From NCBI GenBank assembly GCA_052246295.1, contig JBQQCO010000005.1: a stretch of 64,000 nt of DNA. One strand, written 5' to 3'. The stretch is from Piscibacillus sp052246295. GTDB lineage: Bacteria; Bacillota; Bacilli; Bacillales; Alkalibacillaceae. A model generated the notes under the pieces. It had not been told where the DNA came from, ran no database searches, and saw only the letters and a list, made by a program, of their open reading frames with translations. The first letter of the stretch is position 1. Every line of letters begins with the position of its first letter. A program made the position numbers and the translations under genes. Positions 44,724 through 52,931 of the stretch are shown here, piece by piece.

Positions 44724-45250
44724 TCTGTATGCCCTCCTTTACTTTGCTGCATATGTTCTTTTAGAGCGTTGATTGCTCGATGTTGTGTTGTTTTCACTTT
44801 GCTTGTCGTCCAATTTAAAATGTCTGCTGTTTCATTAATGGACATTTGCTGTAAATATCGTAAAATAATAACCATTCGTTGATCTTTTGTACATTGATCC
44901 AAACATTTATACATTAATTTAATTTCTTCACTCTTCTCTGCAATCTCATGAGGTGTTGGACTGTCATCTTTCAACAAATTAGAATGCTCGTTAATATCAA
45001 AATTTTGTGCGGTTTGTTTCTTTTGCTTGCCATACTTTCTAAAGTAGTCGATTGTGACATGTCTTGCAATTGAAAACAACCATGTCTTTTGACTGCTTTG
45101 GCCTTTAAAAGTGTCATATGACTTTAACACTCTAATGTAGACTTCTTGAACTAAATCTTCTGTCGTTGACTTATCTTTCACCATATAAAATATAAATGAG
45201 TACAAATCCCGATGATACGTCTCATAGAGCTCTTGAAAGACTGCTTTCAT
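44720..45250 (-). CDS. sigX: ECF RNA polymerase sigma factor SigX
   Basis: SigX is an ECF sigma factor that in B. subtilis directs genes for envelope charge and resistance to cationic peptides. Region 2 (about 20-85) has FIFYMVKDKSTTEDLVQEVYIRV; region 4 (about 115-170) has QRMVIILRYLQQMSINETADILNW. It has 176 residues. It precedes rsiX and has an autoregulatory-type promoter at 45281-45306. Confidence 0.93.
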   Translation of the reverse strand: MKAVFQELYETYHRDLYSFIFYMVKDKSTTEDLVQEVYIRVLKSYDTFKGQSSQKTWLFSIARHVTIDYFRKYGKQKKQTAQNFDINEHSNLLKDDSPTPHEIAEKSEEIKLMYKCLDQCTKDQRMVIILRYLQQMSINETADILNWTTSKVKTTQHRAINALKEHMQQSKGGHTE

Positions 45251-45280
45251 CCATCGAGCCTCCGTTCTTCAAATAATATA

Positions 45281-45306
45281 GTCGAAATATATATCTAAAA
45301 GTTACA
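45281..45306 (-). promoter_or_regulatory. Sigma-X-type autoregulatory promoter
   Basis: TGTAAC (45306-45301), a 16-base spacer and CGAC (45284-45281) on the minus strand, about 30 bases before the sigX start. This is the recognised ECF sigma-X pattern, which implies positive autoregulation. Confidence 0.8.
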
Positions 45307-45348
45307 ACTTCCAATATTCTATCATAAATTTTACTGCCAATTTTTTCA

Positions 45349-45356
45349 TTATAAAA
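45349..45356. repeat. Target site duplication, left copy
   Basis: TTATAAAA, repeated exactly at 46013-46020 on the other side of the 656-bp element. Confidence 0.8.
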
Positions 45357-45436
45357 GGTTCTATTTCAAATGTGGTGGTGTAAAATTTACACCATCCACT
45401 TTTTATCCTTTTAATAATTATATTTAACATCGCTCC

Positions 45437-45548
45437 ATCAAAATGCTTCGCTTTCCGCGGGCACGGCTCGAGCCTCCTCGGCCCAAAGAGCGGGGCCTGT
45501 GGGGTCTCGAGACTCGTGCTGTTCCCGCTGGAGTCTACGCATTTTGAT
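45437..45548. repeat. GC-rich inverted-repeat unit 1 inside the element
   Basis: ATCAAAATGC (45437-45446) and GCATTTTGAT (45539-45548) are perfect 10-bp ends. Inside, GCGGGCACGGCTCGAG faces CTCGAG...CGTGCTGTTCCCGC, so the 112 bases fold into a long stem. The GC-rich sequence differs from the host DNA. GGGCACGGCT and CTCGTGCTGTTCCC recur in unit 2 in the opposite orientation. Confidence 0.75.
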
Positions 45549-45810
45549 TTCGCTTAGTGCGGCTCACCTAACACAAAAGCGGTTTTATGCTCTTTATTCT
45601 GTTATAGATGCTTTATTGAATGATTGTACACCAATTGGTGCCGTAAAACCTTTCGACGCTACCTTTCAAATGATTTAATACCATATCACTCATATCGACT
45701 CTCTTTTTCTAGTGTATTCGTCGACTTTAGGATAACAAGAGATGATGAATGAGTGTATTTTTTTGTTTTGAATGTGATGTTCAACCTCATCTTCTTATAC
45801 AGATGAGAAT

Positions 45811-45937
45811 GTGACGAGCGATAGGCCACGACGCCAGTGGGAACAGCACGAGCTGAAGATCCACTGGGGAAAGCGTATTTCTTTCCACAGTTAGCTGAAG
45901 CCGTGCCCACGGCAAGCGTCCGCCGATAGCGAGTCAC
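45811..45937. repeat. GC-rich inverted-repeat unit 2 inside the element
   Basis: Ends GTGACGAGCGATAGGC and GCCGATAGCGAGTCAC are near-perfect inverted copies. The minus strand reads GGGCACGGCTTCAGC and later CTCGTGCTGTTCCC, as in unit 1. An inner CTTTCC stem is also present. Unit 2 is in reverse orientation to unit 1, about 260 bases away. Confidence 0.7.
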
Positions 45938-46012
45938 AAACCAACGGTTCAATCATCAATCTCTCAACATAATTGTTGTGACAATGAACACCACCACATT
46001 TAGTATAGAGCC

Positions 46013-46020
46013 TTATAAAA
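46013..46020. repeat. Target site duplication, right copy
   Basis: TTATAAAA, identical to 45349-45356. It also overlaps the left end of the hairpin element at 46017-46164, so the larger element landed at that element's edge. Confidence 0.8.
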
Positions 46021-46164
46021 AGAGTAGGGACAAAATTTTTACCAGACTAGAAGAAGCCGAATGTTAGAAGTTAATTTACTTCTAACATTCGGCTTCATTT
46101 ATTAGCTTCGTCAAAATCATATTCAATAGACATTTTTTAAAACAGATTTTATCCCTGTCTCTTT
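46017..46164. repeat. Hairpin repeat element, copy 2 (complete)
   Basis: A central 19-bp perfect stem (46053-46071 with 46078-46096; arm GAAGCCGAATGTTAGAAGT) with a six-base loop. The ends are imperfect inverted repeats: AAAGAG-AGGGA-AAAAT and its complement. It is the reverse orientation of the 7583-7690 copy. It begins four bases after the resE stop on the minus strand, so it probably ends the res transcript. Confidence 0.8.
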
Positions 46165-46167
46165 AAA

Positions 46168-47910
46168 TTATGAACTTGGTATTGTAAAGACAAATGTCGT
46201 TCCTTCATTTACTTTACTTTTAGCATATATTGAACCGCCGTGCGCTTCTATTATATGTTTCACAATTGATAAACCTAAACCTGTCCCTTTCTTCTGACTT
46301 GTTCTAGTTCTAGCTTTATCACTTTTATAGAATCGTTCAAATATAAACGGTAGATCTTCTTCTGAAATCCCTGATCCGTTGTCTTTAATATAAAATTGTA
46401 ATTCCTGATTGGTTTCTTCAACCTTAACTTCAATTTCGCCACTTGTTGGTGTATGACGCATTGCATTATCTATTAAGTTAGTAAGAACTTGTTCAATACG
46501 ATCAGGATCAAAAGAATACTCTAAATCTAAAGGAACTTGTTCTATTAATTGAATGTCTTGCTCATCTGCAATCGAATTAAATTTCTTAACGATTCTTGAT
46601 ACGAATGGCTTCACATTTACATTTTCTTTATGAATCTGTATATGGCCAGCTTCCATTCTTGCTAAGTCTAATAATTCATTAACTAAGCGTCCCATTCTTA
46701 AAGATTCATCGTAAATTATTTGGGCCAACTCTTGTTTTTCTTCTTTCGACTCAGCAATATCATCAACAATTGCTTCTGAATATCCCTGCATCATTGAAAT
46801 CGGTGTACGAAGCTCATGTGATACGTTAGCTAAAAAGTCTTTTCTTAATTTATCTAACTGACGTTCTTCAGTCATATCACGTATGATTGCTACTGCTCCT
46901 CTTGCTTCATTCTCAATGTATAGAGGTGTCATCACCAAAACAAAGTTACGACCTTGAGCAACAAATTCTCTTGCATACTCTTTTTCTTGTTCAATAACGT
47001 GTTGAAGATCTTCCCTTAATTCCTGTGGAAGCATGTACCCTTCTTTCTCACCTTGTTTATTAAGCTGAGAAAGAAATTGTTCTGCAGGGGGGTTAATCAA
47101 CATAACACCTAATTGCTTATTAACTGTGATTACCCCATCAGCCATTGATTTAAGGATACTCGACAATTGTGATTTTTCTTGATTTAACGCCGTAATATGA
47201 TAATTTAATTGTCTTCTCATTCGATTAAAAGAAATAGCTAGTTCACCAATTTCATCATGGGTTAAAACTGGAACTTTCGTATTAAATTCACCACGTGACA
47301 GTTCTCCTGCAACTTTTCTCATTTTAATCAATGGTGCTGTAATTCGGCTTGATAAGAAAAAGGCAAATATAGTCGTTAATACAATCGCAATTGTAGCTGC
47401 TAACAAAATAATTTTAGTAGCTTTAGTTGTTGTTTCTTCTACGACTTCTAATGATTGATACACATATATTGCACCTTCACCATCCACGGTCGGCATACCA
47501 ACGATAATAATTTCAGCGTTACTGTTTGGTAGTGTTGTAATTTTACGAACTGACTCATTCGTATTAAACACACCACTAATTTCATCATTACTTATAAACC
47601 AGCTAGGCTCAATGGATGGTTGCATTTCCTCGGAAACGTTTTGCCAATAGTCATGTTCACTGAAAAACACAGTTACCTTTGACTGTGGAGCTAACAACTG
47701 ATCAATAGTATCTAAAGTTAAATTTGTATCGTCATGCTGGTCAATTACTACGGCAACGTTTTCAGCTTGATTCATTAAATTTTCTTCTGCTTCTTGCACA
47801 TAAAAACTTTCAAAGAACTCTAATAAGAATACAGTAAGAATCATTAATACGAATGCAACTAATAGAATTATGGTTAACCATAATTTAAAAACAACACTTC
47901 TCCAAAGCAT
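46168..47910 (-). CDS. resE: Sensor histidine kinase ResE
   Basis: ResE senses oxygen limitation or nitric oxide and phosphorylates ResD. The order is membrane segment (about 9-30), outer domain, second membrane segment (about 165-188), HAMP (about 190-240), PAS (about 248-350), HisKA with FLANVSHELRTPISMM (histidine near 370), and HATPase with NLIDNAMRHT, DNGSGI, GTGLGLS. It has 580 residues. It starts on the resD stop (TAATG). Confidence 0.96.
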   Translation of the reverse strand: MLWRSVVFKLWLTIILLVAFVLMILTVFLLEFFESFYVQEAEENLMNQAENVAVVIDQHDDTNLTLDTIDQLLAPQSKVTVFFSEHDYWQNVSEEMQPSIEPSWFISNDEISGVFNTNESVRKITTLPNSNAEIIIVGMPTVDGEGAIYVYQSLEVVEETTTKATKIILLAATIAIVLTTIFAFFLSSRITAPLIKMRKVAGELSRGEFNTKVPVLTHDEIGELAISFNRMRRQLNYHITALNQEKSQLSSILKSMADGVITVNKQLGVMLINPPAEQFLSQLNKQGEKEGYMLPQELREDLQHVIEQEKEYAREFVAQGRNFVLVMTPLYIENEARGAVAIIRDMTEERQLDKLRKDFLANVSHELRTPISMMQGYSEAIVDDIAESKEEKQELAQIIYDESLRMGRLVNELLDLARMEAGHIQIHKENVNVKPFVSRIVKKFNSIADEQDIQLIEQVPLDLEYSFDPDRIEQVLTNLIDNAMRHTPTSGEIEVKVEETNQELQFYIKDNGSGISEEDLPFIFERFYKSDKARTRTSQKKGTGLGLSIVKHIIEAHGGSIYAKSKVNEGTTFVFTIPSS

Positions 47911-48626
47911 TATGAATCAATAACCTCAAACTTATAACCTACTCCCCAAACCGTAACAATCATTTTAGCAGCATCTTCTGATACTTTGCTTAATTTTTCT
48001 CTTAGTCTTTTAACATGGGTGTCTACTGTTCTTAAATCTCCAAAGAACTCATACTCCCAGACTTCTTTTAATAACTCTTCACGGTCAAACACTTTATCTG
48101 GTGTTTTTGCTAGATAGTATAGAAGTTCGTATTCTTTAGGAGTTAAATTTACTTGAACACCATCTGCAATCACTCGATGAGCATCTTTGTCTATAGTTAA
48201 ATGAGGGTAAACAATGACATCATGAGAATCAGTTTCAGTTTTTAAATATTTAGTTGATGAAGAACGGCGTAATAACGCTTTAACACGTAATACAACTTCA
48301 CGAGGGCTGAACGGCTTAACGATATAATCATCAGCACCAACTTCAAATCCTTGAACGCGGTTAGATTCTTCTCCCTTTGCTGTTAACATAATCACTGGTG
48401 TTGCCTTACGTTCTCGAAGCTTTGTACATACTTCTATTCCGTCCATCTCGGGTAACATTAAATCTAATAAAATTAAATCGAAGTCTGTATCCAAAGCTTT
48501 TTGCAAAGCCTCTTCCCCGTTTTCAGCTTCTTCGATATCATATTCTTCACGCTCTAAATATAGTTTTAATAAACGACGGATACGTTCTTCATCATCTACG
48601 ACCAAAATTTTCGCTTGTTCTGACAT
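47910..48626 (-). CDS. resD: Response regulator ResD
   Basis: A two-component regulator for respiration and anaerobic growth. The receiver domain (about 4-118) has ILVVDDEERIRR, LILLDLMLPEMDG (phosphoacceptor aspartate) and MLTAKGEE; the winged-helix domain (about 140-235) has TPKEYELLYYLAK and RTVDTHVKRLREKL. Start ATG at 48626 after AAAGGAG gives 238 residues. In B. subtilis ResD activates resABC, ctaA and anaerobic genes. Confidence 0.97.
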   Translation of the reverse strand: MSEQAKILVVDDEERIRRLLKLYLEREEYDIEEAENGEEALQKALDTDFDLILLDLMLPEMDGIEVCTKLRERKATPVIMLTAKGEESNRVQGFEVGADDYIVKPFSPREVVLRVKALLRRSSSTKYLKTETDSHDVIVYPHLTIDKDAHRVIADGVQVNLTPKEYELLYYLAKTPDKVFDREELLKEVWEYEFFGDLRTVDTHVKRLREKLSKVSEDAAKMIVTVWGVGYKFEVIDS

Positions 48627-48658
48627 GTAAGACAACTCCTTTAATTATAATTTAAAGC

Positions 48659-49843
48659 TTATGCGTAGGAATGTAAACCAGCAATAACTAAGTTAACAAA
48701 TATTAAGTTGATCATGATGATTGTAAAACCTATAACTGCTAACCAAGCAGATTTTTCTCCGTGCCAACCAGCACCTAAACGCAAGTGTAAGAATGCAGCA
48801 TAGAATAACCATGTAACAAGTGCCCAAACTTCTTTAGGGTCCCAACCCCAGAAACGCCCCCATGCATCTTGTGCCCAAATAGCGGCAAATATTAAAGCAC
48901 CTAAAGTGAATACTGGGAAACCAATTGCGACTGAACGATAAATAATTTCGTCTACCTTATCAGTATTAACTCTTGATAACATAGGTTGAATAGCCGCAGC
49001 TACACGCTTTCTTAAAATTAATCTTGTTAATCCATATAAGACTAATCCACCTAAAATAGACCAAATTAAAGTGTTAAACTTAGAACCAGCATTAGCACCG
49101 TGCATCCAAGCTGGAGTTTCAATTCCTGTTGTAAATCCATCAGAAACCAACTCAGAGTTATTTGGTTCGAATAAAGCTGGTAAGTGATACTCAACGGTTT
49201 GTTCTATACCATCAATTTCTTGAGTGAATTCTGCTTGATACCCAACTGCTTCAAACGTTGTTGTAATGATAATAAATGCAACTGTTGTAAATATAAAGAA
49301 TAATACTACTTCAAGCCATATCGTTTGCTTAGATGTAGTAGTTTGATCAACCTTTGCTATTAAGTAAACTAAACCTGCAACAAAACTAATAGCTAAAATG
49401 GCCTCTCCAAGTGCCGCTGTTGTAACATGAATATATAGCCAATGCGTCTGTAATGACGGTACTAAAGGTGATATTTCTGTAGGGAACATACTTCCATAAC
49501 CGATTATTAATAACGCTATTGGTAAAGCGAAAAGACCAATAATTGTTTCTCGATAAATAAAGTATAAAATAATAAACCCTAACACTAACATCATACCGAA
49601 GAATGCTATAAATTCGAACATATTACTTACTGGAGCATGTCCAGCAGCATTCCAACGAACAAAGAAGTATATAAGCTGTGATATAAAACCTAATATTGTA
49701 ATTGTGATTGCTATTTTTGAAGCTTTGGATTTACTATTAGCCTCTTTTTTATTTCCTATCGTTGCTCCAAAGAAAAATGTTGCGACTAAATAGAGTATAA
49801 AAGCGGCGTATAAGAAATTACTGCTCACTGTGTATAAATCCAT
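48659..49843 (-). CDS. resC: Cytochrome c biogenesis protein ResC (CcsB/CcsA type)
   Basis: ResC is the membrane haem-handling part of system II cytochrome c maturation. About eight hydrophobic segments frame the tryptophan-rich WAQDAWGRFWGWDPKEVWAL motif, with conserved histidines (THWLYIHVTTA and LHLRLGAGWHG). It has 394 residues. Together with ResB it attaches haem outside, for QcrC and other c-type cytochromes. Confidence 0.95.
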   Translation of the reverse strand: MDLYTVSSNFLYAAFILYLVATFFFGATIGNKKEANSKSKASKIAITITILGFISQLIYFFVRWNAAGHAPVSNMFEFIAFFGMMLVLGFIILYFIYRETIIGLFALPIALLIIGYGSMFPTEISPLVPSLQTHWLYIHVTTAALGEAILAISFVAGLVYLIAKVDQTTTSKQTIWLEVVLFFIFTTVAFIIITTTFEAVGYQAEFTQEIDGIEQTVEYHLPALFEPNNSELVSDGFTTGIETPAWMHGANAGSKFNTLIWSILGGLVLYGLTRLILRKRVAAAIQPMLSRVNTDKVDEIIYRSVAIGFPVFTLGALIFAAIWAQDAWGRFWGWDPKEVWALVTWLFYAAFLHLRLGAGWHGEKSAWLAVIGFTIIMINLIFVNLVIAGLHSYA

Positions 49844-49861
49844 TAATGAACCCTCCTTTGA

Positions 49862-51481
49862 TTAAAGTTTTTCCTGTTGATCTTTAATCATTTGTATATT
49901 TGTACCTTCAATAGAAGTTTCAAATTCTCGTTTTAAACCAAACCAGTTCTTGTTCGTGTGACCGGCAACTAATAATGTGTTGTCTTTAGGGTGTATCCAA
50001 ATTCTTCTATGATGCCAATACAGCCCTTGTGCAACACCAATCATAAAAATTAGAGCTCCTACCATAAAGAATGGTAGAGAGTAATCCTTTTTAATGATTA
50101 AACCTGATGCTGTTATTAATTCCGTGTCTAGTAATGAAACATTTATTGAATGATCATCAGATAAAGGTACAACATCTTCATTCAGATAGAAAAACCGCTC
50201 CCCTTCTAAACCGGGCCCAGTCACTTCAAAAATAATACCTGGATTTCTTGGGTATTTCGAGGAAGATGTAGGTCCTTCTTCAGATACTTCAAATTGAGGA
50301 TAATAGTCTTGTACTTCAACCTGATAATCGTTAGAAAGCTCATAGAAACGTTGATCCTCATTGGTTTCGAAATTAAATTCCCCTAAACTCTCGCCATCAT
50401 TTGTTTCAACATCAAATGATATTATGTTATATTCACTTCTTAATTGTGTACCAGATTGATATGCACTATAACCATCAAAAGATATTGGTTGGTTTAACCT
50501 AATTTCTCCTCTAGAAACTTCTTCTAATTCTGGTTCCTGACCAGGAATAACTTCGCCTTTTACTTTATAAACAACTGCATTAGTTTGGAAGTTACTCGGA
50601 ACATCAAATTCTTCATTTTTCAATGCTTCTTGGAAACGTTCATCATTACGATCATATGTTTCATATACGAACTTTTCATTCTTTAAGTAGTATTGCTGTT
50701 CAGTAGTAGGAAGAACTTTTGTCTCACCTTCACGAACCCATACATACCCTTCTGTATGCATAAAGTCAAACATACGAAGGATTCCGGCTATTAATATAAT
50801 AATAAGCCCGATATGGTTGACATAAGGACCCCAGCGGGAAAAACGGTTCTTCTCTGCCAAAATATGCCCGTCATCTTCGGTAACCTTATAACGACGCTTT
50901 TTTAGATTGTTCACTAATGTTTCTTTATCATGATCAGAAACTTCTGTAGATTCACTAAAAAAGCGTTGGCGTCTAACAAAAACTTCGTGTCTTTTTGTTT
51001 TTTGATTTTTCAATGCTCTACGTAATGGTACAAATCGATCAATCGAACAAATAACTAGAGAAATTCCAATCAATGCAATAAGCGTAATAAACCACCAAGA
51101 GCTATACAAGTTATGAAAACCTAATTGGTAAAAGATCTTACCTGTTAAACCGTATTGTTGCTCATAAAATTGGCTTGATGGTAAAACCGAGTTCTTAAAC
51201 TCCTCTTGAGGATAAATTGTTCCTAAAGAGGCAGCTATTAACGCTATAACAATTAACCATACCCCTACTTTAACAGAAGAGAAAAATGCCCATGTTTTAT
51301 CAACAAACGTTCGTTTATATGTTTTCGAACGACGAGCACTACCTTCGTAACGCATCTCTAACACTTTATTTTGATCATTTCCATCAATGTGTTGGTTTTC
51401 TTCGATTGGTTTACCACATGCTTCACAAAGAACTGTGCCTTCATGATTTATATGTCCACATTCGCATTTTATTTTTTTCAT
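49862..51481 (-). CDS. resB: Cytochrome c biogenesis protein ResB
   Basis: ResB is the partner of ResC. It has a short N-terminal zinc ribbon (KCECGHINHEGTVLCEACGKP, cysteines near 5, 7, 19 and 22), three hydrophobic segments near 70-88, 130-148 and 215-235, a large outer domain and a last hydrophobic segment near 478-498. It has 539 residues. The ribbon exists in B. subtilis as well; its purpose is not known. Confidence 0.94.
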   Translation of the reverse strand: MKKIKCECGHINHEGTVLCEACGKPIEENQHIDGNDQNKVLEMRYEGSARRSKTYKRTFVDKTWAFFSSVKVGVWLIVIALIAASLGTIYPQEEFKNSVLPSSQFYEQQYGLTGKIFYQLGFHNLYSSWWFITLIALIGISLVICSIDRFVPLRRALKNQKTKRHEVFVRRQRFFSESTEVSDHDKETLVNNLKKRRYKVTEDDGHILAEKNRFSRWGPYVNHIGLIIILIAGILRMFDFMHTEGYVWVREGETKVLPTTEQQYYLKNEKFVYETYDRNDERFQEALKNEEFDVPSNFQTNAVVYKVKGEVIPGQEPELEEVSRGEIRLNQPISFDGYSAYQSGTQLRSEYNIISFDVETNDGESLGEFNFETNEDQRFYELSNDYQVEVQDYYPQFEVSEEGPTSSSKYPRNPGIIFEVTGPGLEGERFFYLNEDVVPLSDDHSINVSLLDTELITASGLIIKKDYSLPFFMVGALIFMIGVAQGLYWHHRRIWIHPKDNTLLVAGHTNKNWFGLKREFETSIEGTNIQMIKDQQEKL

Positions 51482-51504
51482 GTTAATCCCTCACGGTTAG
51501 TCAT

Positions 51505-52053
51505 CTATGCTTCGTTATTCTCCGGTAAAATTTCTTTGAAGTAGGTCTCTAAGCGATCTAGAGTTAATGGACCTTTTACAACACGTTCAATCGTACCATC
51601 AGGATTAATAAAATATGAAGTTGGTAGTGGTTGAACTTGATATAATTCCATAATGGTACCGTTTCGATCGTGTACTAATGGAAATGATAAATTAAAGTTG
51701 TTGTAAAAGTTTTCTATAACCATTTTATTTTTATCAACACTTACAGCAATAATCTCAATACCTTCATCTTGATACTTTTGATAAAGCTCCTCCATGTAAG
51801 GCATTTCCTTCTTACAAGGTTCGCAGTATGTAGCCCAGAAATTAATCATGACTCCTTTACCTTCTAACTCGGATAACTGTATTTCCTCTCCATTATCCAA
51901 ACGTTCTAAAATAAAATCTCGAGCTGGGTCTCCTTGCGCTAAGATCGGATTGTCCTTTTGACTATTTAAATATAAGACTAAAACAGTCGTAACCACTAAA
52001 ATTGATAAAACAACTGTTCTGAAAATAAGTCTCATTTTTTTATTTTTAAACAC
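51505..52053 (-). CDS. resA: Thiol-disulfide oxidoreductase ResA
   Basis: ResA is a membrane-anchored thioredoxin fold that reduces the haem-binding cysteines of apocytochrome c. An N-terminal anchor (about 10-28) is followed by the thioredoxin domain with WATYCEPCKKEMPYMEE (active site CEPC). The GTG start at 52053 has GGAGG eight bases upstream. The product has 182 residues. It leads the res operon. Confidence 0.96.
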   Translation of the reverse strand: MFKNKKMRLIFRTVVLSILVVTTVLVLYLNSQKDNPILAQGDPARDFILERLDNGEEIQLSELEGKGVMINFWATYCEPCKKEMPYMEELYQKYQDEGIEIIAVSVDKNKMVIENFYNNFNLSFPLVHDRNGTIMELYQVQPLPTSYFINPDGTIERVVKGPLTLDRLETYFKEILPENNEA

Positions 52054-52074
52054 TAGACACCCTCCTTTATCGCC

Positions 52075-52083
52075 ATTATAACA
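52075..52083 (-). promoter_or_regulatory. Extended -10 for resABCDE
   Basis: TGTTATAAT on the minus strand, about 22 bases before resA, fits an extended -10 box. The -35 is weak, as expected for a promoter that needs an activator such as ResD; that is inference. Confidence 0.55.
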
Positions 52084-52118
52084 CTGTGGCTTTTACGCAT
52101 GATTATCATATTTGAACA

Positions 52119-52859
52119 TTATTTAACATTTTTTTCTGCCAAATCAACAAGCTGTTTTACTTCATGAGGTGTCAGTTCACGATATTCACCAGGATTTAAA
52201 TTCCCAAGTGTTAATGGCCCGAAGCGTTCGCGCTTAAGTTTATCCACTTGATAACCTAATGACTCTAACATACGTCGAACTTGTCTGTTCTTTCCTTCTT
52301 GGAGTGTGAGCTCTATAATACTATTGCGTTTTTTGAAATCAGTTTTTAAGATACGGCTGTTTACACATTTTAAAAATTCCCCATCACTTTCTACACCCTT
52401 TTTAAGCTGCCTCATATCTTCTTTCGAAGGGATTCCTTTGATCTTAGCAATATAAACCTTATTAATTTTATACTTTGGATGTATTAACTTTTGAGAAAAC
52501 TCACCATCATTCGTAAGTAGGATTAAACCAGACGTATCATAATCTAACCGACCTACTGGAAATAGCCTTTCTTCAATTTCAGCACTAATTAAATCACCAA
52601 CTACTTTACGACCACGGTCATCACTAACACTCGAAATAACTCCTCGTGGTTTATATAACAAGATATAAATTGGTTCTTCTTTTTCAATAGGAATGCCGTC
52701 TACTTCTATTTGATCATTGGGGCCTACTTTAGTACCTAACTCGGTTACTTTCTTTTTGTTTACCTTAACACGCCCTTCAGTAATTAAGTTTTCAGCTTTA
52801 CGCCTTGACGTATAACCACTTTTAGCAATTGCTTTCTGTAAGCGTTCTTTACTTTCCAT
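52119..52859 (-). CDS. rluB: 23S rRNA pseudouridine synthase RluB
   Basis: RluB modifies a uridine of 23S rRNA (position 2605 in E. coli numbering). The N-terminal S4 domain (about 1-60, KSGYTSRRKAENLI) precedes the catalytic domain with GRLDYDTSGLILLTNDG, whose aspartate is catalytic. Start ATG at 52859 after AAAGGTGA gives 246 residues. It lies between spmB and resA, as in B. subtilis (ypuL). Confidence 0.94.
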   Translation of the reverse strand: MESKERLQKAIAKSGYTSRRKAENLITEGRVKVNKKKVTELGTKVGPNDQIEVDGIPIEKEEPIYILLYKPRGVISSVSDDRGRKVVGDLISAEIEERLFPVGRLDYDTSGLILLTNDGEFSQKLIHPKYKINKVYIAKIKGIPSKEDMRQLKKGVESDGEFLKCVNSRILKTDFKKRNSIIELTLQEGKNRQVRRMLESLGYQVDKLKRERFGPLTLGNLNPGEYRELTPHEVKQLVDLAEKNVK

Positions 52860-52888
52860 ATCAATCACCTTTCTATACACAAAGATAA

Positions 52889-52913
52889 GAGCGTTAACCA
52901 GAAGTTAACGCTC
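52889..52913 (-). terminator. Inverted repeat between spmB and rluB
   Basis: GAGCGTTAAC and GTTAACGCTC form a perfect 10-bp stem with a five-base loop. On the minus strand it is followed only by TTATCTTTG, so it is a weak terminator of dacB-spmAB. Confidence 0.55.
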
Positions 52914-52931
52914 CCCCTTTTTTCTTTTTAT

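Larger units (their letters stand above)
45357..46012. mobile_element. Non-autonomous element with ISL3-like ends
   Basis: The left end GGTTCTAT...AAATGTGGTGGTGT (from 45357) and the right end read in reverse, GGCTCTAT...AAATGTGGTGGTGT, match at 21 of 25 positions. An exact 8-bp duplication TTATAAAA borders both sides. GG-TCT ends and 8-bp duplications are features of the ISL3 transposon family. No transposase frame remains in 656 bp, so it depends on an enzyme elsewhere. It carries two GC-rich inverted-repeat units and separates resE from sigX. Confidence 0.78.

Noticed and set aside
45376..45390. Palindrome GTGTAAAATTTACAC as a Fur/Zur-type operator
   Set aside because: It lies partly in the left end of the ISL3-like element, some 70 bases upstream of the sigX -35, and fits no known box well.
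45686..45952. Minus-strand 88-residue frame MNRWFVTRYRRTLAVGTASANCG...
   Set aside because: It runs through GC-rich repeat unit 2 and its stem arms, has no ribosome site, and looks like the spurious 'hypothetical protein' often produced by such repeats.
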